Shown: positions 42,191 through 50,741 of the stretch, piece after piece
Layout: every line of letters begins with the position of its first letter
Numbering within the stretch: the first letter of the stretch is position 1
Assembly (NCBI RefSeq): GCF_001611675.1
Contig: NZ_CP014766.1
Coordinates: 620,001-684,000 of the forward strand
DNA from: Pontibacter akesuensis
Lineage (GTDB): Bacteria > Bacteroidota > Bacteroidia > Cytophagales > Hymenobacteraceae
Direction: 5' to 3'
DNA length: 64,000 nucleotides
Made by a program: the position numbers and the translations under genes
The notes under the pieces: generated by a model
What the model was told of the DNA's origin: nothing
What the model saw: only the letters and a program-made list of their open reading frames with translations
Databases searched by the model: none

Positions 42191-42757
42191 ATGATCTCTC
42201 CCACCGTCCTCACCACCGACCGCCTGCAGCTCCGTGAGCTGACGCCGGAGATATTTAACCAGCTCTTTGTAACCCGAACCAAGGCACAGATTATGGACTA
42301 CCTGGGGCTGAAGTCGGATGAGGAATTTGCAGACATGGAGGAGCGCTACGTAAAAGGTCTTACCACGTATTACACCACGTTCAAGGGCTTCCATTTGATA
42401 GACCCGGAAACACAGCAGGTAATCGGCAACTGCGACTTTCATACGTGGGTAAGGAGCCACCGGCGTGCGGAAATCGGCTACAACCTGTTTGATGACACGT
42501 ATAAAAACAAGGGGCTGATGAAGGAAGCCTTGGCGCGTATACTTACCTTTGGCTTCGAAGAGATGGAGCTTTACCGCGTGGAGGCGCTCATTGCTACCTA
42601 CAATATACCATCGCTGCAGTTGGTGCAGCACTTCGGTTTTAAGCGCGAGGGCCTGCTGCGCAACCATTACAATGTAAAAGGCGTGCTGGAAGACTCTGTT
42701 GCATTCTCGCTCCTGAAGCCGGAGTTTGAAGATTGGCAGGCAAAGCAACCTGCATAG
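42191..42757 (+). CDS. GNAT family N-acetyltransferase, RimJ-like
   Basis: The 188-residue protein has the ribosomal-protein or amino-group acetyltransferase layout: TDRLQLRELTPE start, RAEIGYNLFD and a pyrophosphate loop near YKNKGLMKEALARILTFGFEEM (middle), then YNIPSLQLVQHFGFKREGLLRNHY, the typical RimJ/L C-terminal motif. The acceptor protein or small molecule is unknown. It overlaps by frame only with the beginning of the longer open frame of the pseudouridine synthase gene that follows. Confidence 0.85.
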   Translation: MISPTVLTTDRLQLRELTPEIFNQLFVTRTKAQIMDYLGLKSDEEFADMEERYVKGLTTYYTTFKGFHLIDPETQQVIGNCDFHTWVRSHRRAEIGYNLFDDTYKNKGLMKEALARILTFGFEEMELYRVEALIATYNIPSLQLVQHFGFKREGLLRNHYNVKGVLEDSVAFSLLKPEFEDWQAKQPA

Positions 42758-42792
42758 GGTTCTTCACTTTTTATACTTTAAATCGACAGAAA

Positions 42793-43476
42793 TTGAAATA
42801 CATCATCATCAACAAACCCTTCGAAGTACTCACGCAATTTACGGACGAGGCAGGCCGTGCCACCTTGAAAGATTTTGTGGAGGTGCCGGGCGTTTACCCC
42901 GTTGGCCGCCTCGATTACGACAGCGAAGGCCTCGTGCTGCTCACCGACGACAAAACAATGCAGCACCGCCTCTCGGACCCAAAGTTTAAAGTGGAGAAAA
43001 CATATTGGGTGCAGGTAGATGGTGTGCCAACCGACGAGGCCCTGACACGGCTGCGGCTGGGCGTGAAGATAAAGGAAACCAAAACCACTCCTGCCAAGGT
43101 GCGCCTCCTGGAGGAAGACCCGCAGGTTTGGGAGCGCTCCACGCCTATCCGCTTTCGGAAGAACATCCCCACTTCGTGGCTGGAAATCAAAATTTCACAA
43201 GGCATGAACCGCCAGGTGCGCCGCATGACCGCTGCCGTTGGTTACCCAACGCTCCGCCTGATCCGACCAAGTATAGGCCAGCTTGGCTTAGGCAATTTAC
43301 AGCCCGGCGAGTACCGCGAACTGACTCCTGAGGAAGTAGAACAACTGAAAGGCCTTGCTGCCAAAGCCGGCACCGGCGGTGGCCACAGTGGCTTTAAGCC
43401 CAGAGGCACCGGCACCGCAGCAAACAAAGGCAAGCGCCCAGGAGGCAAGGGTGGTTTTAGGAAGCAGATTAATTAG
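42793..43476 (+). CDS. rRNA pseudouridine synthase of the RsuA/RluE family
   Basis: This 227-residue enzyme isomerises uridine in rRNA. The catalytic Asp is in GRLDYDSEGLVLLTDD, and the C-terminal core shows KISQGMNRQVRRMTAAVGY and LRLIRPSIGQLGLG, as in RluE (U2457 of 23S rRNA) and RsuA. A basic tail follows (about 200-227, ANKGKRPGGKGG) that may aid RNA binding. The start is TTG 42793 (MKYIIINKPFEVL); the earlier ATG at 42733 lies inside the preceding gene and adds an unlikely extension. Confidence 0.85.
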   Translation: MKYIIINKPFEVLTQFTDEAGRATLKDFVEVPGVYPVGRLDYDSEGLVLLTDDKTMQHRLSDPKFKVEKTYWVQVDGVPTDEALTRLRLGVKIKETKTTPAKVRLLEEDPQVWERSTPIRFRKNIPTSWLEIKISQGMNRQVRRMTAAVGYPTLRLIRPSIGQLGLGNLQPGEYRELTPEEVEQLKGLAAKAGTGGGHSGFKPRGTGTAANKGKRPGGKGGFRKQIN

Positions 43477-43512
43477 CCAGTTTGAGGAGGAGGTGTATTT
43501 CTACTAATGAAT

Positions 43513-43541
43513 AAACCCACCCCTACCCCTCCTAGGAGGGG
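43513..43541. repeat. Repeat with 16-bp palindrome CCCCTCCTAGGAGGGG
   Basis: The 5' part (43513-43527) matches the last 15 bases of the window (63986-64000) at 14 of 15 positions, so the element is dispersed and probably continues beyond the window. Confidence 0.6.
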
Positions 43542-43882
43542 AATAGTCAGCAGAAGTATGAACATCCCCCTACCCCCTTCAAAGGGTGACTTAGCCTTTG
43601 TTGCATAGCTACGGCTTTTGCATATACCCCCCTATGGTCCCCTCAAGGGGACAGTTCTACCAGTTGCATTAGCTACAGCAGTGGCTATCTGACTGATTCC
43701 AGTCCTTGGGTTGAGCGCCTTGCAATTGATGCGGTGCCCGTAAGGGCAGCCCGCAGCGGAGCGAGGAGCAGCTTCAATTGCACAGCGCGATGCCCGAGGA
43801 CGAGGCCCCGCGGCCGTGAGCGCTCCACAGCAGGAAGTGAAACAGTGGGTTAGTGAGAGCTGGAGGATGTACGGTACCTAGG

Positions 43883-44040
43883 AAGTATAGCTTGGTTGAA
43901 AATGCGAAAGCAGTGGCTATGCAAGTGTGGCTGAAGCAGTTAAAGGCACAAGCGGACGCTTGCGCCAGGAAGTGTGACAAGTATAGCCACTATGCAAGTA
44001 TGGCTGACACAAGTGTAGCCGCCGCTACACAAGTATTGCT
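43883..44040 (+). repeat. Cluster of degenerate CAAGTATAGCC copies
   Basis: Six variants lie in 158 bases: AAGTATAG (43883), CAAGTGTGGC (43922), CAAGTATAGCC (43978), CAAGTATGGC (43995), CAAGTGTAGCC (44010) and CAAGTATTGC (44030). Spacing is irregular (15 to 56 bases). No other place in the window has such density. Confidence 0.7.
43945..43969 (+). repeat. GGCACAAGCG palindrome family, copy 3
   Basis: GGCACAAGCGGACGCTTGCG then CCAGG; inner part CAAGCG...CGCTTG is a near-perfect palindrome. Confidence 0.65.
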
Positions 44041-44295
44041 TTTCAAGCCAGTCGAGGTACAAATTCAACATCATACCAGGACACAAGCGCCAGAGAGAGG
44101 GAGCATCGGCCAAAAGCCTCATCAGCTAAGATCCTTTCAGGAAGACAAACGAAATTGAACTAGAAAAAACAGCATCCTGCCCCCTCCCAACAAGCATCAT
44201 TTTAACAAAACTTTAACTTCAAATTCATTTAGCGAAAGCAACCATTTGCCAAATTTGGTCATCTCTTAAAGCGTAACCACTTAAAGCAATGCGCC

Positions 44296-44715
44296 ATGTA
44301 TACATCTACCACCTCTAAAGCTCCTGTTCTGGAATCGCTCCTTGATTTGCGCAGTGAAATCAGGTTGAAGATGCAGCACGAAGAACAGTCTTTTCACCTG
44401 CCCGAGGCCACTAAGATTGAGGTGTTACGGCTCAGGCTGGCTACTAATATTAAAATGCATCAGGTGCTGTACCCTCTTAGCCTCTTTTCAGCCATTGTAT
44501 TCATCGCTATCAGCCTTGGCTTTGTGCTACAGGCCTATACTTTTAATTGGTGGGCAAGCGCTTTGCCTGGCGTGCTGACTTTTGTGCTCACCCTGCAATC
44601 ACTTTTGCTAAGGCAGCGCATTACGCACCAGCAAAACATGCTCTTTCTGTTGCAACTGGATGAGCATCTGGCACAGGCAGAACGGGACGCCATGTTCAGC
44701 CATGCCCTGAGCTAG
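44296..44715 (+). CDS. Small membrane protein with two helices, unknown function
   Basis: The 139-residue protein has a polar N-terminal half (about 1-55), two membrane helices (about 58-78 and 88-104) and a short polar tail. It is not recognised. Its last 20 bases overlap the 3' end of the convergent hydrolase gene, with both stop codons inside the overlap region. Confidence 0.6.
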   Translation: MYTSTTSKAPVLESLLDLRSEIRLKMQHEEQSFHLPEATKIEVLRLRLATNIKMHQVLYPLSLFSAIVFIAISLGFVLQAYTFNWWASALPGVLTFVLTLQSLLLRQRITHQQNMLFLLQLDEHLAQAERDAMFSHALS

Positions 44716-45259
44716 ACTGCAACGGCCCGGCCATACCTTTTAACAATTCCAGTCCTTGCTCAAACGGCCCAAAGCCGGAGGCGCTGTTAATATGCCCGGC
44801 CATCCCGATATTCACGTAGCGACAGCCCCATGCCTCGGCTAATTCCTGTGCCCGTATCGGTTTAATGTAGGGGTCGTTGTTGCTGGTGATAAGGATGCTC
44901 GGGAAAGGCAACCGCTCCATCGGAATAGGCGCAAAGCCCGTGCTGCCCTCCGGAAAAGAAGCTTGTTCTGTGTCTGCGGGTGCAACCAATAAGGCACCTT
45001 TGATCTTTTGCTTATACTGCTGCGCCCAGAAAGCCACGGCGACACAAGCCAGGCTATGCGCCACCAGCACCACCTGCCCCGGCTCGTTTTCCTGCACAGC
45101 AGCATGTAGCGTCGCTACCCACTCCTGCCGGTCCGGTGCTTCCCAATCTCGTTGCTGCACACGTTTGAATTGCGGATACTGCTGCTGCCAGAGGGTCTGC
45201 CAGTGTTGCGGACCAGAGTCTCCTAAACCGGGTACAAGTATAACGGTACTGTGTTGCAT
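44696..45259 (-). CDS. RBBP9/YdeN family alpha/beta hydrolase
   Basis: The 187-residue protein is a small serine hydrolase. The nucleophile is the Ser in VAHSLACVA, with the nucleophile elbow GxSxA replaced by AHSLA as is typical of the group. The Asp is probably in SNNDPYI and the His is in GMAGHINSASG. The ATG at 45259 (MQHSTVILVPGLGDSGPQHW) is chosen over 45337 because the family begins with exactly this GLGDS segment. Confidence 0.85.
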   Translation of the reverse strand: MQHSTVILVPGLGDSGPQHWQTLWQQQYPQFKRVQQRDWEAPDRQEWVATLHAAVQENEPGQVVLVAHSLACVAVAFWAQQYKQKIKGALLVAPADTEQASFPEGSTGFAPIPMERLPFPSILITSNNDPYIKPIRAQELAEAWGCRYVNIGMAGHINSASGFGPFEQGLELLKGMAGPLQSSSGHG

Positions 45260-45370
45260 GTTTTTCTGATTTGCTATCGGGCTTTTATACGCGAATGCGC
45301 TGCTTCGGCTCTCTTTTGTTCCAACGTGCTGCCTCACCTACTTTAAAACATGAACAGCTGCGAGCATTTC

Positions 45371-45402
45371 TTTGCAAGTAAAGGACGAAAAATCTACCTT
45401 GT
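45371..45402 (+). promoter_or_regulatory. Promoter before the GNAT gene at 45426
   Basis: TTTG (45371-45374), 20 bases, then TACCTTGT (45395-45402), a one-base variation of TAnnTTTG. Start expected near 45408, leader about 18 nt. Confidence 0.45.
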
Positions 45403-45425
45403 TTAGACATTGCCCCTACTGAACT

Positions 45426-45977
45426 ATGAAAACTGATCCATTAGCACTGCAACTACCCGTTGCCCAGGATTTATACTTGCGCAAAGCTTCTCCTGCCGAT
45501 GCCACAGCACTTTATGATATCATTGACCGCGACAGAGAATACCTGCGTGAGTGGCTCCCTTTCATTGATTTCAGCCAGTCGGCAGCGGATACAGAGGCTT
45601 TTCTCACCTACGTATCAACTAACAAGTCTGAACTGGTCTTCAACATTGTACATGAGGAGAAGGTGGCCGGGCTGATCGGGTTGAAAGGCATTGATACCCT
45701 GAACAAGAAGCTGGAGATTGGCTATTGGCTGGCGCAGGACAAGCAAGGCAAGGACATTATGCGCCGGTGCTGCCATACGTTGCTACGGTTTGTTTTCGAG
45801 AAGCTTCAGATGAACCGGGTAGAGCTGCGCGTGGGCGTTGGCAACATGCGCAGCAGCCGAATCCCAGAAAAATTAGGCTTTACGTTTGAAGGAATACAGC
45901 GCCAGGGCGAACTGCTCAACGGCTCCTTCCATGATCTGCAGGTATACAGTCTGCTTCGCAGTGAGTTTAAACGCTGA
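45426..45977 (+). CDS. GNAT family N-acetyltransferase, RimL-like
   Basis: The 183-residue protein has the RimJ/RimL pattern: LYLRKASPADATALYDIID, LEIGYWLAQDKQGKDIMRR (motif A, acetyl-CoA binding) and NMRSSRIPEKLGFTFEGIQR. It likely acetylates an amino group on a protein or small molecule. It is distinct in sequence from the GNAT proteins at 31135 and 42191. Confidence 0.85.
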   Translation: MKTDPLALQLPVAQDLYLRKASPADATALYDIIDRDREYLREWLPFIDFSQSAADTEAFLTYVSTNKSELVFNIVHEEKVAGLIGLKGIDTLNKKLEIGYWLAQDKQGKDIMRRCCHTLLRFVFEKLQMNRVELRVGVGNMRSSRIPEKLGFTFEGIQRQGELLNGSFHDLQVYSLLRSEFKR

Positions 45978-46090
45978 TCTTTCCCTAATTTCGCCAACAT
46001 TATTCCCAGAAAAAGATATATTTGAAGAACATACTAGAAGGCTTCAACTCAAAAGACTTCCTCCGTACTTGTACTAAGATCAATCCTCAC

Positions 46091-47395
46091 ATGAAAAATT
46101 TAAAACTTGCTTTGGTTGCGCTGGCATGCGGTTCCATTTTTACAGCTTCGGCGCAAGACCTGAGCAGCATCACGCAGGACAAAGCCACCCGCATCGTCTC
46201 CACGTTAAGCGCCGACGACATGGCGGGCCGCGCCTCCTTTACCCCGGGCATTGAGAAGGCGGCGCAGTTCATTCAAAGCGAGTTCCAGCGCATTGGCCTG
46301 CAGCCTGTGCCCGGTGAGGACGACCTGCTGCAAACTTTTGCCATGTACCGCGTGAAGCCGGAGGAAAAGGAGGCAAAGATCAACGGGCAGAAAGTTCAGC
46401 CGGGCGACATGTTTGCCATCACCGATAAGAAGGAGCTGGAGTGGAAGCAAAAAGGCAAGCAGAAGGTGGTATCCATTGGAGAGAACGACGATTTCCGGGC
46501 TGCCCTGGGTGAGCTGAATAAGGAGCAGCAGGATGTGCTGGTACTGGTGCACCCGAAGCACGAGGAGATTTTCAGGCGTTACCAGCACTACATGGGCGAG
46601 GGCAGCGTGAAGCAACAGCTGGATGATAACAGCAGCAGCAAAGTGTTTGTGCTCACAGCTCAGGAAAACGCTAAGAAGTATAAACTGGAGGTGGAGAACA
46701 AGATCGAAAAACTGCAACTCACCAACGTGGCAGGCATGATCGAGGGCAAGCGCAAAAACGAGTATGTGGTGTTTTCCGGCCACTACGACCACATCGGCAT
46801 CCAAAAAGCAGTGGACGGCGACAGCATCGCCAACGGTGCCGACGATGACGCAGCCGGAACAACGGCCATGATGCTGCTGGCCGACTATTACAAGCAGCAG
46901 CCACAGCCGGAGCGTTCGCTCATTTTCGTAGCTTTTGCCGCCGAGGAGATTGGCGGTTTTGGATCCAAATACTTCTCCCAGCAGCTAAACCCGGACGAGA
47001 TCGTAGCTATGTTCAACATTGAGATGGTGGGTAAGCCCTCTAAGTTTGGTCCGAACAGCGCCTACCTCACCGGCTTCGAGCGTTCTGACTTAGGCACGCT
47101 GATGCAGAAACGCCTGGAAAGCACCACCTACAGCATCCACCCCGACCCGTACCCGGAGCAGAACCTGTTCTACCGCTCCGACAACGCCACGCTGGCCCGC
47201 CTCGGCGTACCTGCCCATACCATCTCGTCGGTGCAGATAGACCAGGATAAAACCTACCACACCGTAAACGACGAGCTGGAGCAGCTGGACATGGCGCACC
47301 TCACCAACATGATCAAAGCCATCGCCCTGGCCTCGCAGGGAGTAGTGAACGGAGAAGATACACCAACCAGGGTTGATAAATCGCAGGTGCGGTAA
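46091..47395 (+). CDS. M28 family zinc aminopeptidase, secreted
   Basis: The 434-residue protein has a signal peptide (MKNLKLALVALACGSIFTASA). The M28 catalytic core carries the first zinc ligand His in VVFSGHYDHIG, the bridging Asp in NGADDDAAGTTAM, Glu-Glu in AFAAEEIGGFG, the Asp/Glu in FNIEMVGKP and the last His in YHTVNDE. A protease-associated-like region may lie in the N-terminal half. It is an exported aminopeptidase for peptide use. ATG 46091 is chosen for the signal peptide; the frame extends to 46022. Confidence 0.88.
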   Translation: MKNLKLALVALACGSIFTASAQDLSSITQDKATRIVSTLSADDMAGRASFTPGIEKAAQFIQSEFQRIGLQPVPGEDDLLQTFAMYRVKPEEKEAKINGQKVQPGDMFAITDKKELEWKQKGKQKVVSIGENDDFRAALGELNKEQQDVLVLVHPKHEEIFRRYQHYMGEGSVKQQLDDNSSSKVFVLTAQENAKKYKLEVENKIEKLQLTNVAGMIEGKRKNEYVVFSGHYDHIGIQKAVDGDSIANGADDDAAGTTAMMLLADYYKQQPQPERSLIFVAFAAEEIGGFGSKYFSQQLNPDEIVAMFNIEMVGKPSKFGPNSAYLTGFERSDLGTLMQKRLESTTYSIHPDPYPEQNLFYRSDNATLARLGVPAHTISSVQIDQDKTYHTVNDELEQLDMAHLTNMIKAIALASQGVVNGEDTPTRVDKSQVR

Positions 47396-47402
47396 TTAAC
47401 AG

Positions 47403-47445
47403 CTACTCCTGCTAGCTGGCTGTAATGGGCGGCTAGCAGGAGTAG
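47403..47445 (+). terminator. Hairpin after the M28 gene
   Basis: CTACTCCTGCTAGC (47403-47416) pairs perfectly with GCTAGCAGGAGTAG (47432-47445); only a weak T-run follows. Confidence 0.6.
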
Positions 47446-47606
47446 TATTCATGCTATACTATAGTTAGGCGGCACTTTGTAATCATTGTTCATATTAACA
47501 TTGAAATAGAGTACCTGAAATAATTTTATTAGAGCGGGTTATATCTCTTAAAAATCATTTTGCCATACTTACAGCATTAACTTAAACCTAAAATAAAGGA
47601 ATTCGC

Positions 47607-47957
47607 ATGGTAGAGTATAATAAAGCAATACTAGAAAAGGCGAACGAAGCTATTACTGAGGGTGACAATGAAGGATTTCTGTCTTTCTGCACCGACGACA
47701 CAGAATGGACTTTTGTAGGTGACCAGACCTTACGAGGGAAGGAAGCTGTTCGACGGTACATGGCCACGGCGTACATAGAACCACCGAAGTTTATGGTTGA
47801 AAATTTAATCTCTGAAGGTGATTTTGTTACAGCCCTCGGCAAAATCAGATTAAAAAACAGTGACGGGAAAATGGCTGACTACTCATACTGTGACGTCTGG
47901 CGATTTCGCGACGGTAAGATGGCTGAATTAAAGGCTTTCGTTATCAAGACTGACTAA
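47607..47957 (+). CDS. NTF2/SnoaL-like small protein
   Basis: The 116-residue cytoplasmic protein shows the SnoaL-type pattern: a long first helix, TDDTEWTFVGDQTLRGKEAVRRYM, strands ALGKIRLK and DVWRFRDGKMAELKAF. Members are cyclases, isomerases or binding proteins of unknown ligand. It lies in an AT-rich stretch unlike its neighbours and has a good Shine-Dalgarno-like AAAGGA six bases before the ATG, which is unusual here. See the cassette finding. Confidence 0.75.
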   Translation: MVEYNKAILEKANEAITEGDNEGFLSFCTDDTEWTFVGDQTLRGKEAVRRYMATAYIEPPKFMVENLISEGDFVTALGKIRLKNSDGKMADYSYCDVWRFRDGKMAELKAFVIKTD

Positions 47958-48036
47958 AAGTGCAAACCACCATCGTTACAATGATCATTGGGAGAAATCA
48001 CCCCTAATAGTGACTAGCTACATATTAGAAAAGTAA

Positions 48037-48091
48037 CGCCTAACAACACCTAAAAAGCGTTCAAAACGCTTTTTAGCCAAGTACGTTGGCA
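48037..48091 (+). repeat. Hairpin region with attC-like ends (doubtful)
   Basis: GCCTAAC (48037-48043) fits the attC R-box pattern RYYYAAC, and GTTGGC (48084 region) is a near partner. Between them AAAAAGCGTT pairs with AACGCTTTTT (48052-48061 with 48065-48074), which alone can act as a terminator for the gene at 47607. No integrase or second clear attC is in the window, so this remains speculative. Confidence 0.25.
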
Positions 48092-48102
48092 GTAATACAT
48101 TT

Positions 48103-48741
48103 ATGATGGGCATAAGACACTTTATATTTGCCTTGATTCTTTTACTAAGAGTTGGCACCACCTATGGGCAAAAAAAGTTCAAAGTGGTAGTAAAAGAAAC
48201 TGGCGGTTGGCAAGAACTATTTTCGTTGGTAGATGAAAATGGAAAACTCATACGCAAGCTTGACCCTAAGAAATATTTTGTGTGTTTCAACCCTGATGAG
48301 TATGTCTATTTTGCAATCTTCGGTCTAAGAGCAGGTTTAGATGATGGCCCTGGCTGGACAGCAATCAACGCTGAGGAAAAAGTATTGTTTAACGTCTACA
48401 ATGCAAGTTCAGGGGAGCCATCCCCTGACTACCTTGTCGATAACAAAATCAGAATAGTAGATAACGATAATTTAATCGGCTATGCTGACCTTAAAGGTGA
48501 AATTATCATTGAACCCCAATTTGAAGTCGCAACCTCTTTTCATAAAGGAAAAGCAATAGTAGGCAAGAATTGCAAAAAAGTGCCGTCGGACAAACATGCA
48601 AATGAATCAGACTGCAATCATTCCTCCATTATTTGTGATAAGTATGGTTACATCAACGATAAAGGCACTTTAATAAAAATCGGGGCCTATACTTTTGAGC
48701 AGATTATGCATGAAATAGGCTGGAAAATGCCTGATGAATAG
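48103..48741 (+). CDS. Secreted WG-repeat-like protein
   Basis: The 212-residue protein has a signal peptide (MMGIRHFIFALILLLRVGTTYG). Segments NLIGYADLKGEIIIEPQFEV and KYGYINDKGTLIKIGA fit WG (beta-propeller-like) repeats, each of the form GYxDxKGxxxIxPxF. Function of such repeats is usually unknown. AT-rich codon use (AAA, ATA, TTA) differs from nearby genes and suggests recent gain. Confidence 0.7.
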   Translation: MMGIRHFIFALILLLRVGTTYGQKKFKVVVKETGGWQELFSLVDENGKLIRKLDPKKYFVCFNPDEYVYFAIFGLRAGLDDGPGWTAINAEEKVLFNVYNASSGEPSPDYLVDNKIRIVDNDNLIGYADLKGEIIIEPQFEVATSFHKGKAIVGKNCKKVPSDKHANESDCNHSSIICDKYGYINDKGTLIKIGAYTFEQIMHEIGWKMPDE

Positions 48742-48913
48742 AAGTACTATGGCCAATGCTTTATAAACTTCATCTCGGCCTACGGCCTTCACCGTGTTTT
48801 ATACTAAAACATTATACTTAATAACATCGGCGCATCAATCATTAACTGACACCCACTACCTTCTCCCCATCCCTCCATCTTTATTTGCAACAGTGTTTAA
48901 ACAATAAACGCTA

Positions 48914-48921
48914 TACCTTTG
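48914..48921 (+). promoter_or_regulatory. -7 promoter box for the LLM oxidoreductase gene
   Basis: TACCTTTG matches TAnnTTTG and lies 26 bases before ATG 48948. A GTTTAAAC palindrome (48895-48902) precedes it. The rest of the 206-base gap holds only one AAGTATA-family copy. Confidence 0.5.
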
Positions 48922-48947
48922 TTACCTCATCTCTAAAGAGAAGCAAC

Positions 48948-49994
48948 ATGAGTGAAAATAAGCAAAAGAGATTAGCCGACATCCCGGTTTCAGTCCTCGA
49001 CTTAGTACATATTCTGGATGGCAAAACAGCGGCAGATTCCTACCCAAAAAGTTTGGAACTGGCGCAGCATGTGGAGAAGCTGGGCTACACGCGGTTTTGG
49101 ATGGCGGAACACCACAACATGCAGGGCATTGCCAGTTCGGCTACTTCGGTGCTGATCGGCTACATTGCCGGCGGCACCTCCACCATCCGGGTGGGTTCCG
49201 GTGGCATCATGCTCCCGAACCATGCGCCGCTGGTGGTGGCAGAGCAGTTCGGCACACTGGCCTCGCTGTACCCGGGCCGGATAGACCTTGGCCTGGGCCG
49301 CGCGCCGGGCACCGACCAACGCACTGCCATGGCCCTGCGCCGTAACATTGGCAGTGCCGGAGAGGATTTCCCGACAAACGTGCAGGAACTTCAGACTTAC
49401 CTGTCCTCCGAAAACAAAAATTCACCTGTCCGGGCAGTACCGGGTGAAGGACTCGATATCCCGATCTGGCTGCTGGGCTCCAGCACCTTTGGGGCACAAC
49501 TGGCCGCCATACTTGGTTTGCCTTATGCCTTTGCCAGCCACTTTGCACCAGCCAGTCTGCACGCAGCCCTGAAAGTATACCGCGACAACTTCCAGCCTTC
49601 CGAGCAGCTACAGGAGCCGCACGCCATGGCCTGTGTAAATGTGATTGCGGCAGACACGGATGCCGAGGCGCTCCGCCAGTCCACCTCCCTGTACCGGGCT
49701 TTTCTGAACGTGATCAGGGGAACGGGACATCCTTTGCAGCCGCCGGTGGATAGCATGAATGGCCTCTGGGATGCCTCGGAGCGTTACGCGGTGAGCCAGA
49801 TGCTGCGCTATTCGTTTGTGGGCAGCCCGGCCACGGTGCAGGAGGAAATTCAGGCTTTTGTAGACGAGACACAGGTTGACGAGATCATGGTGGCCTCCAC
49901 CATGTATGACCACACCGCCAGGCTCCGATCCTATGAAATTTTGGCCGACCTGTTTAAAAAAGTTGAGCGCAAAACAGCTACCCAGGAGGTTTAA
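48948..49994 (+). CDS. LLM class flavin-dependent oxidoreductase (bacterial luciferase-like)
   Basis: The 348-residue protein has the TIM-barrel luciferase-like monooxygenase pattern: [60 protein letters not shown] and [16 protein letters not shown]. These are characteristic of the LLM oxidoreductases that use reduced FMN or F420-like cofactors; MsnO8-like proteins share this order. Substrate unknown. ATG 48948 is chosen over 48885 because the promoter lies between. Confidence 0.88.
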   Translation: MSENKQKRLADIPVSVLDLVHILDGKTAADSYPKSLELAQHVEKLGYTRFWMAEHHNMQGIASSATSVLIGYIAGGTSTIRVGSGGIMLPNHAPLVVAEQFGTLASLYPGRIDLGLGRAPGTDQRTAMALRRNIGSAGEDFPTNVQELQTYLSSENKNSPVRAVPGEGLDIPIWLLGSSTFGAQLAAILGLPYAFASHFAPASLHAALKVYRDNFQPSEQLQEPHAMACVNVIAADTDAEALRQSTSLYRAFLNVIRGTGHPLQPPVDSMNGLWDASERYAVSQMLRYSFVGSPATVQEEIQAFVDETQVDEIMVASTMYDHTARLRSYEILADLFKKVERKTATQEV

Positions 49995-50181
49995 AGGAGC
50001 TTAATCTTTAAACAGTCCCGGCAGCGAGCGGGCGCAGGTAGAAGCAGGAACCGGAATTTTGGTTATCTTGTTGTCTCATTCACGGCTCTATACCTGGTTT
50101 GATGGCTTTTCATTTGGAGGCATCAGCAACCAGACAGGCAGTTACCCGGGAATTAATTTTGCAACATACATCCAGACGAAT

Positions 50182-50595
50182 ATGAAATTTATCTCAAGCC
50201 TTGTTCTTTCCGCTTCGGCTTTGTTTCTGCTAAGCTGCTCTGGCGGCGAGAACACCAAGTATAACGATGGTGTTACAGCAAGTCCGCCGCCTGCAACAGC
50301 CACCACACCTGCTACGCCAGGCCAGCCGCTTAACATGCCGCAAACGCAGACTTCCAGCACTGCCACGGCAGGAGCCGTAAACCCGGCACACGGCGAGCCC
50401 AACCACCGCTGCGATATTCCGGTGGGAGCACCTTTGAGCACCCCCGTGCAGCCCAGCCTGAACCCGGTTGTGCCCGGACAGACGGTGCCTCAGTTTAACC
50501 CACAGGCAGGTGCCACAGCACCGGGCATGAACCCGCCGCACGGGCAGCCCGGCCACGATTGCGCTATTCCGGTTGGGGCTCCTCTCAACAAGTAA
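50182..50595 (+). CDS. Lipoprotein with two HGxPxHxC repeats
   Basis: The 137-residue product has a lipoprotein signal with lipobox LLSCS (SASALFLLSC, Cys about 18). After a low-complexity Ala/Thr/Pro/Gln linker come two copies of a short motif: NPAHGEPNHRCDIPVGAPLS and NPPHGQPGHDCAIPVGAPLN. Both have His-His-Cys, so metal binding is possible. I have seen this HGQPGHRCDI motif at the ends of Bacteroidota lipoproteins, but I know no function. ATG 50182 gives the lipoprotein signal. Confidence 0.75.
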   Translation: MKFISSLVLSASALFLLSCSGGENTKYNDGVTASPPPATATTPATPGQPLNMPQTQTSSTATAGAVNPAHGEPNHRCDIPVGAPLSTPVQPSLNPVVPGQTVPQFNPQAGATAPGMNPPHGQPGHDCAIPVGAPLNK

Positions 50596-50638
50596 TTTCA
50601 AGTTGAGGGTTGGCAGCAGTCCATCAGAACAAATACAA

Positions 50639-50690
50639 GTACGGCAGGCGCAGGCATAAACAGCCTGTGTCTGCCGTATTTCATTTTTAT
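50639..50690 (+). terminator. Intrinsic terminator after the lipoprotein gene
   Basis: TACGGCAG (50640-50647) pairs with CTGCCGTA (50671-50678), with GCAGGC/GCCTGT inside; a T-rich tail follows. Confidence 0.7.
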
Positions 50691-50741
50691 AGAATATACA
50701 ATTTTTTACGACCTTTGTAGCTGCCTAAAGTATAAACACCC

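Larger units (their letters stand above)
43477..44295. other. 819-bp intergenic region rich in short repeats
   Basis: No gene is seen on either strand. From left to right: AAACCCACCCCTACC (43513-43527), which returns at 63986-64000; a perfect 16-bp palindrome CCCCTCCTAGGAGGGG (43526-43541); a GCAATTGA/TCAATTGC pair around 43725 and 43780; and the degenerate AAGTATAGCC cluster and GGCACAAGCG element described separately. Confidence 0.6.

Noticed and set aside
44696-44715. The 20-base overlap of two convergent genes as a sign of a wrong call
   Set aside because: Both proteins keep normal ends, and short convergent overlaps are common in bacteria.
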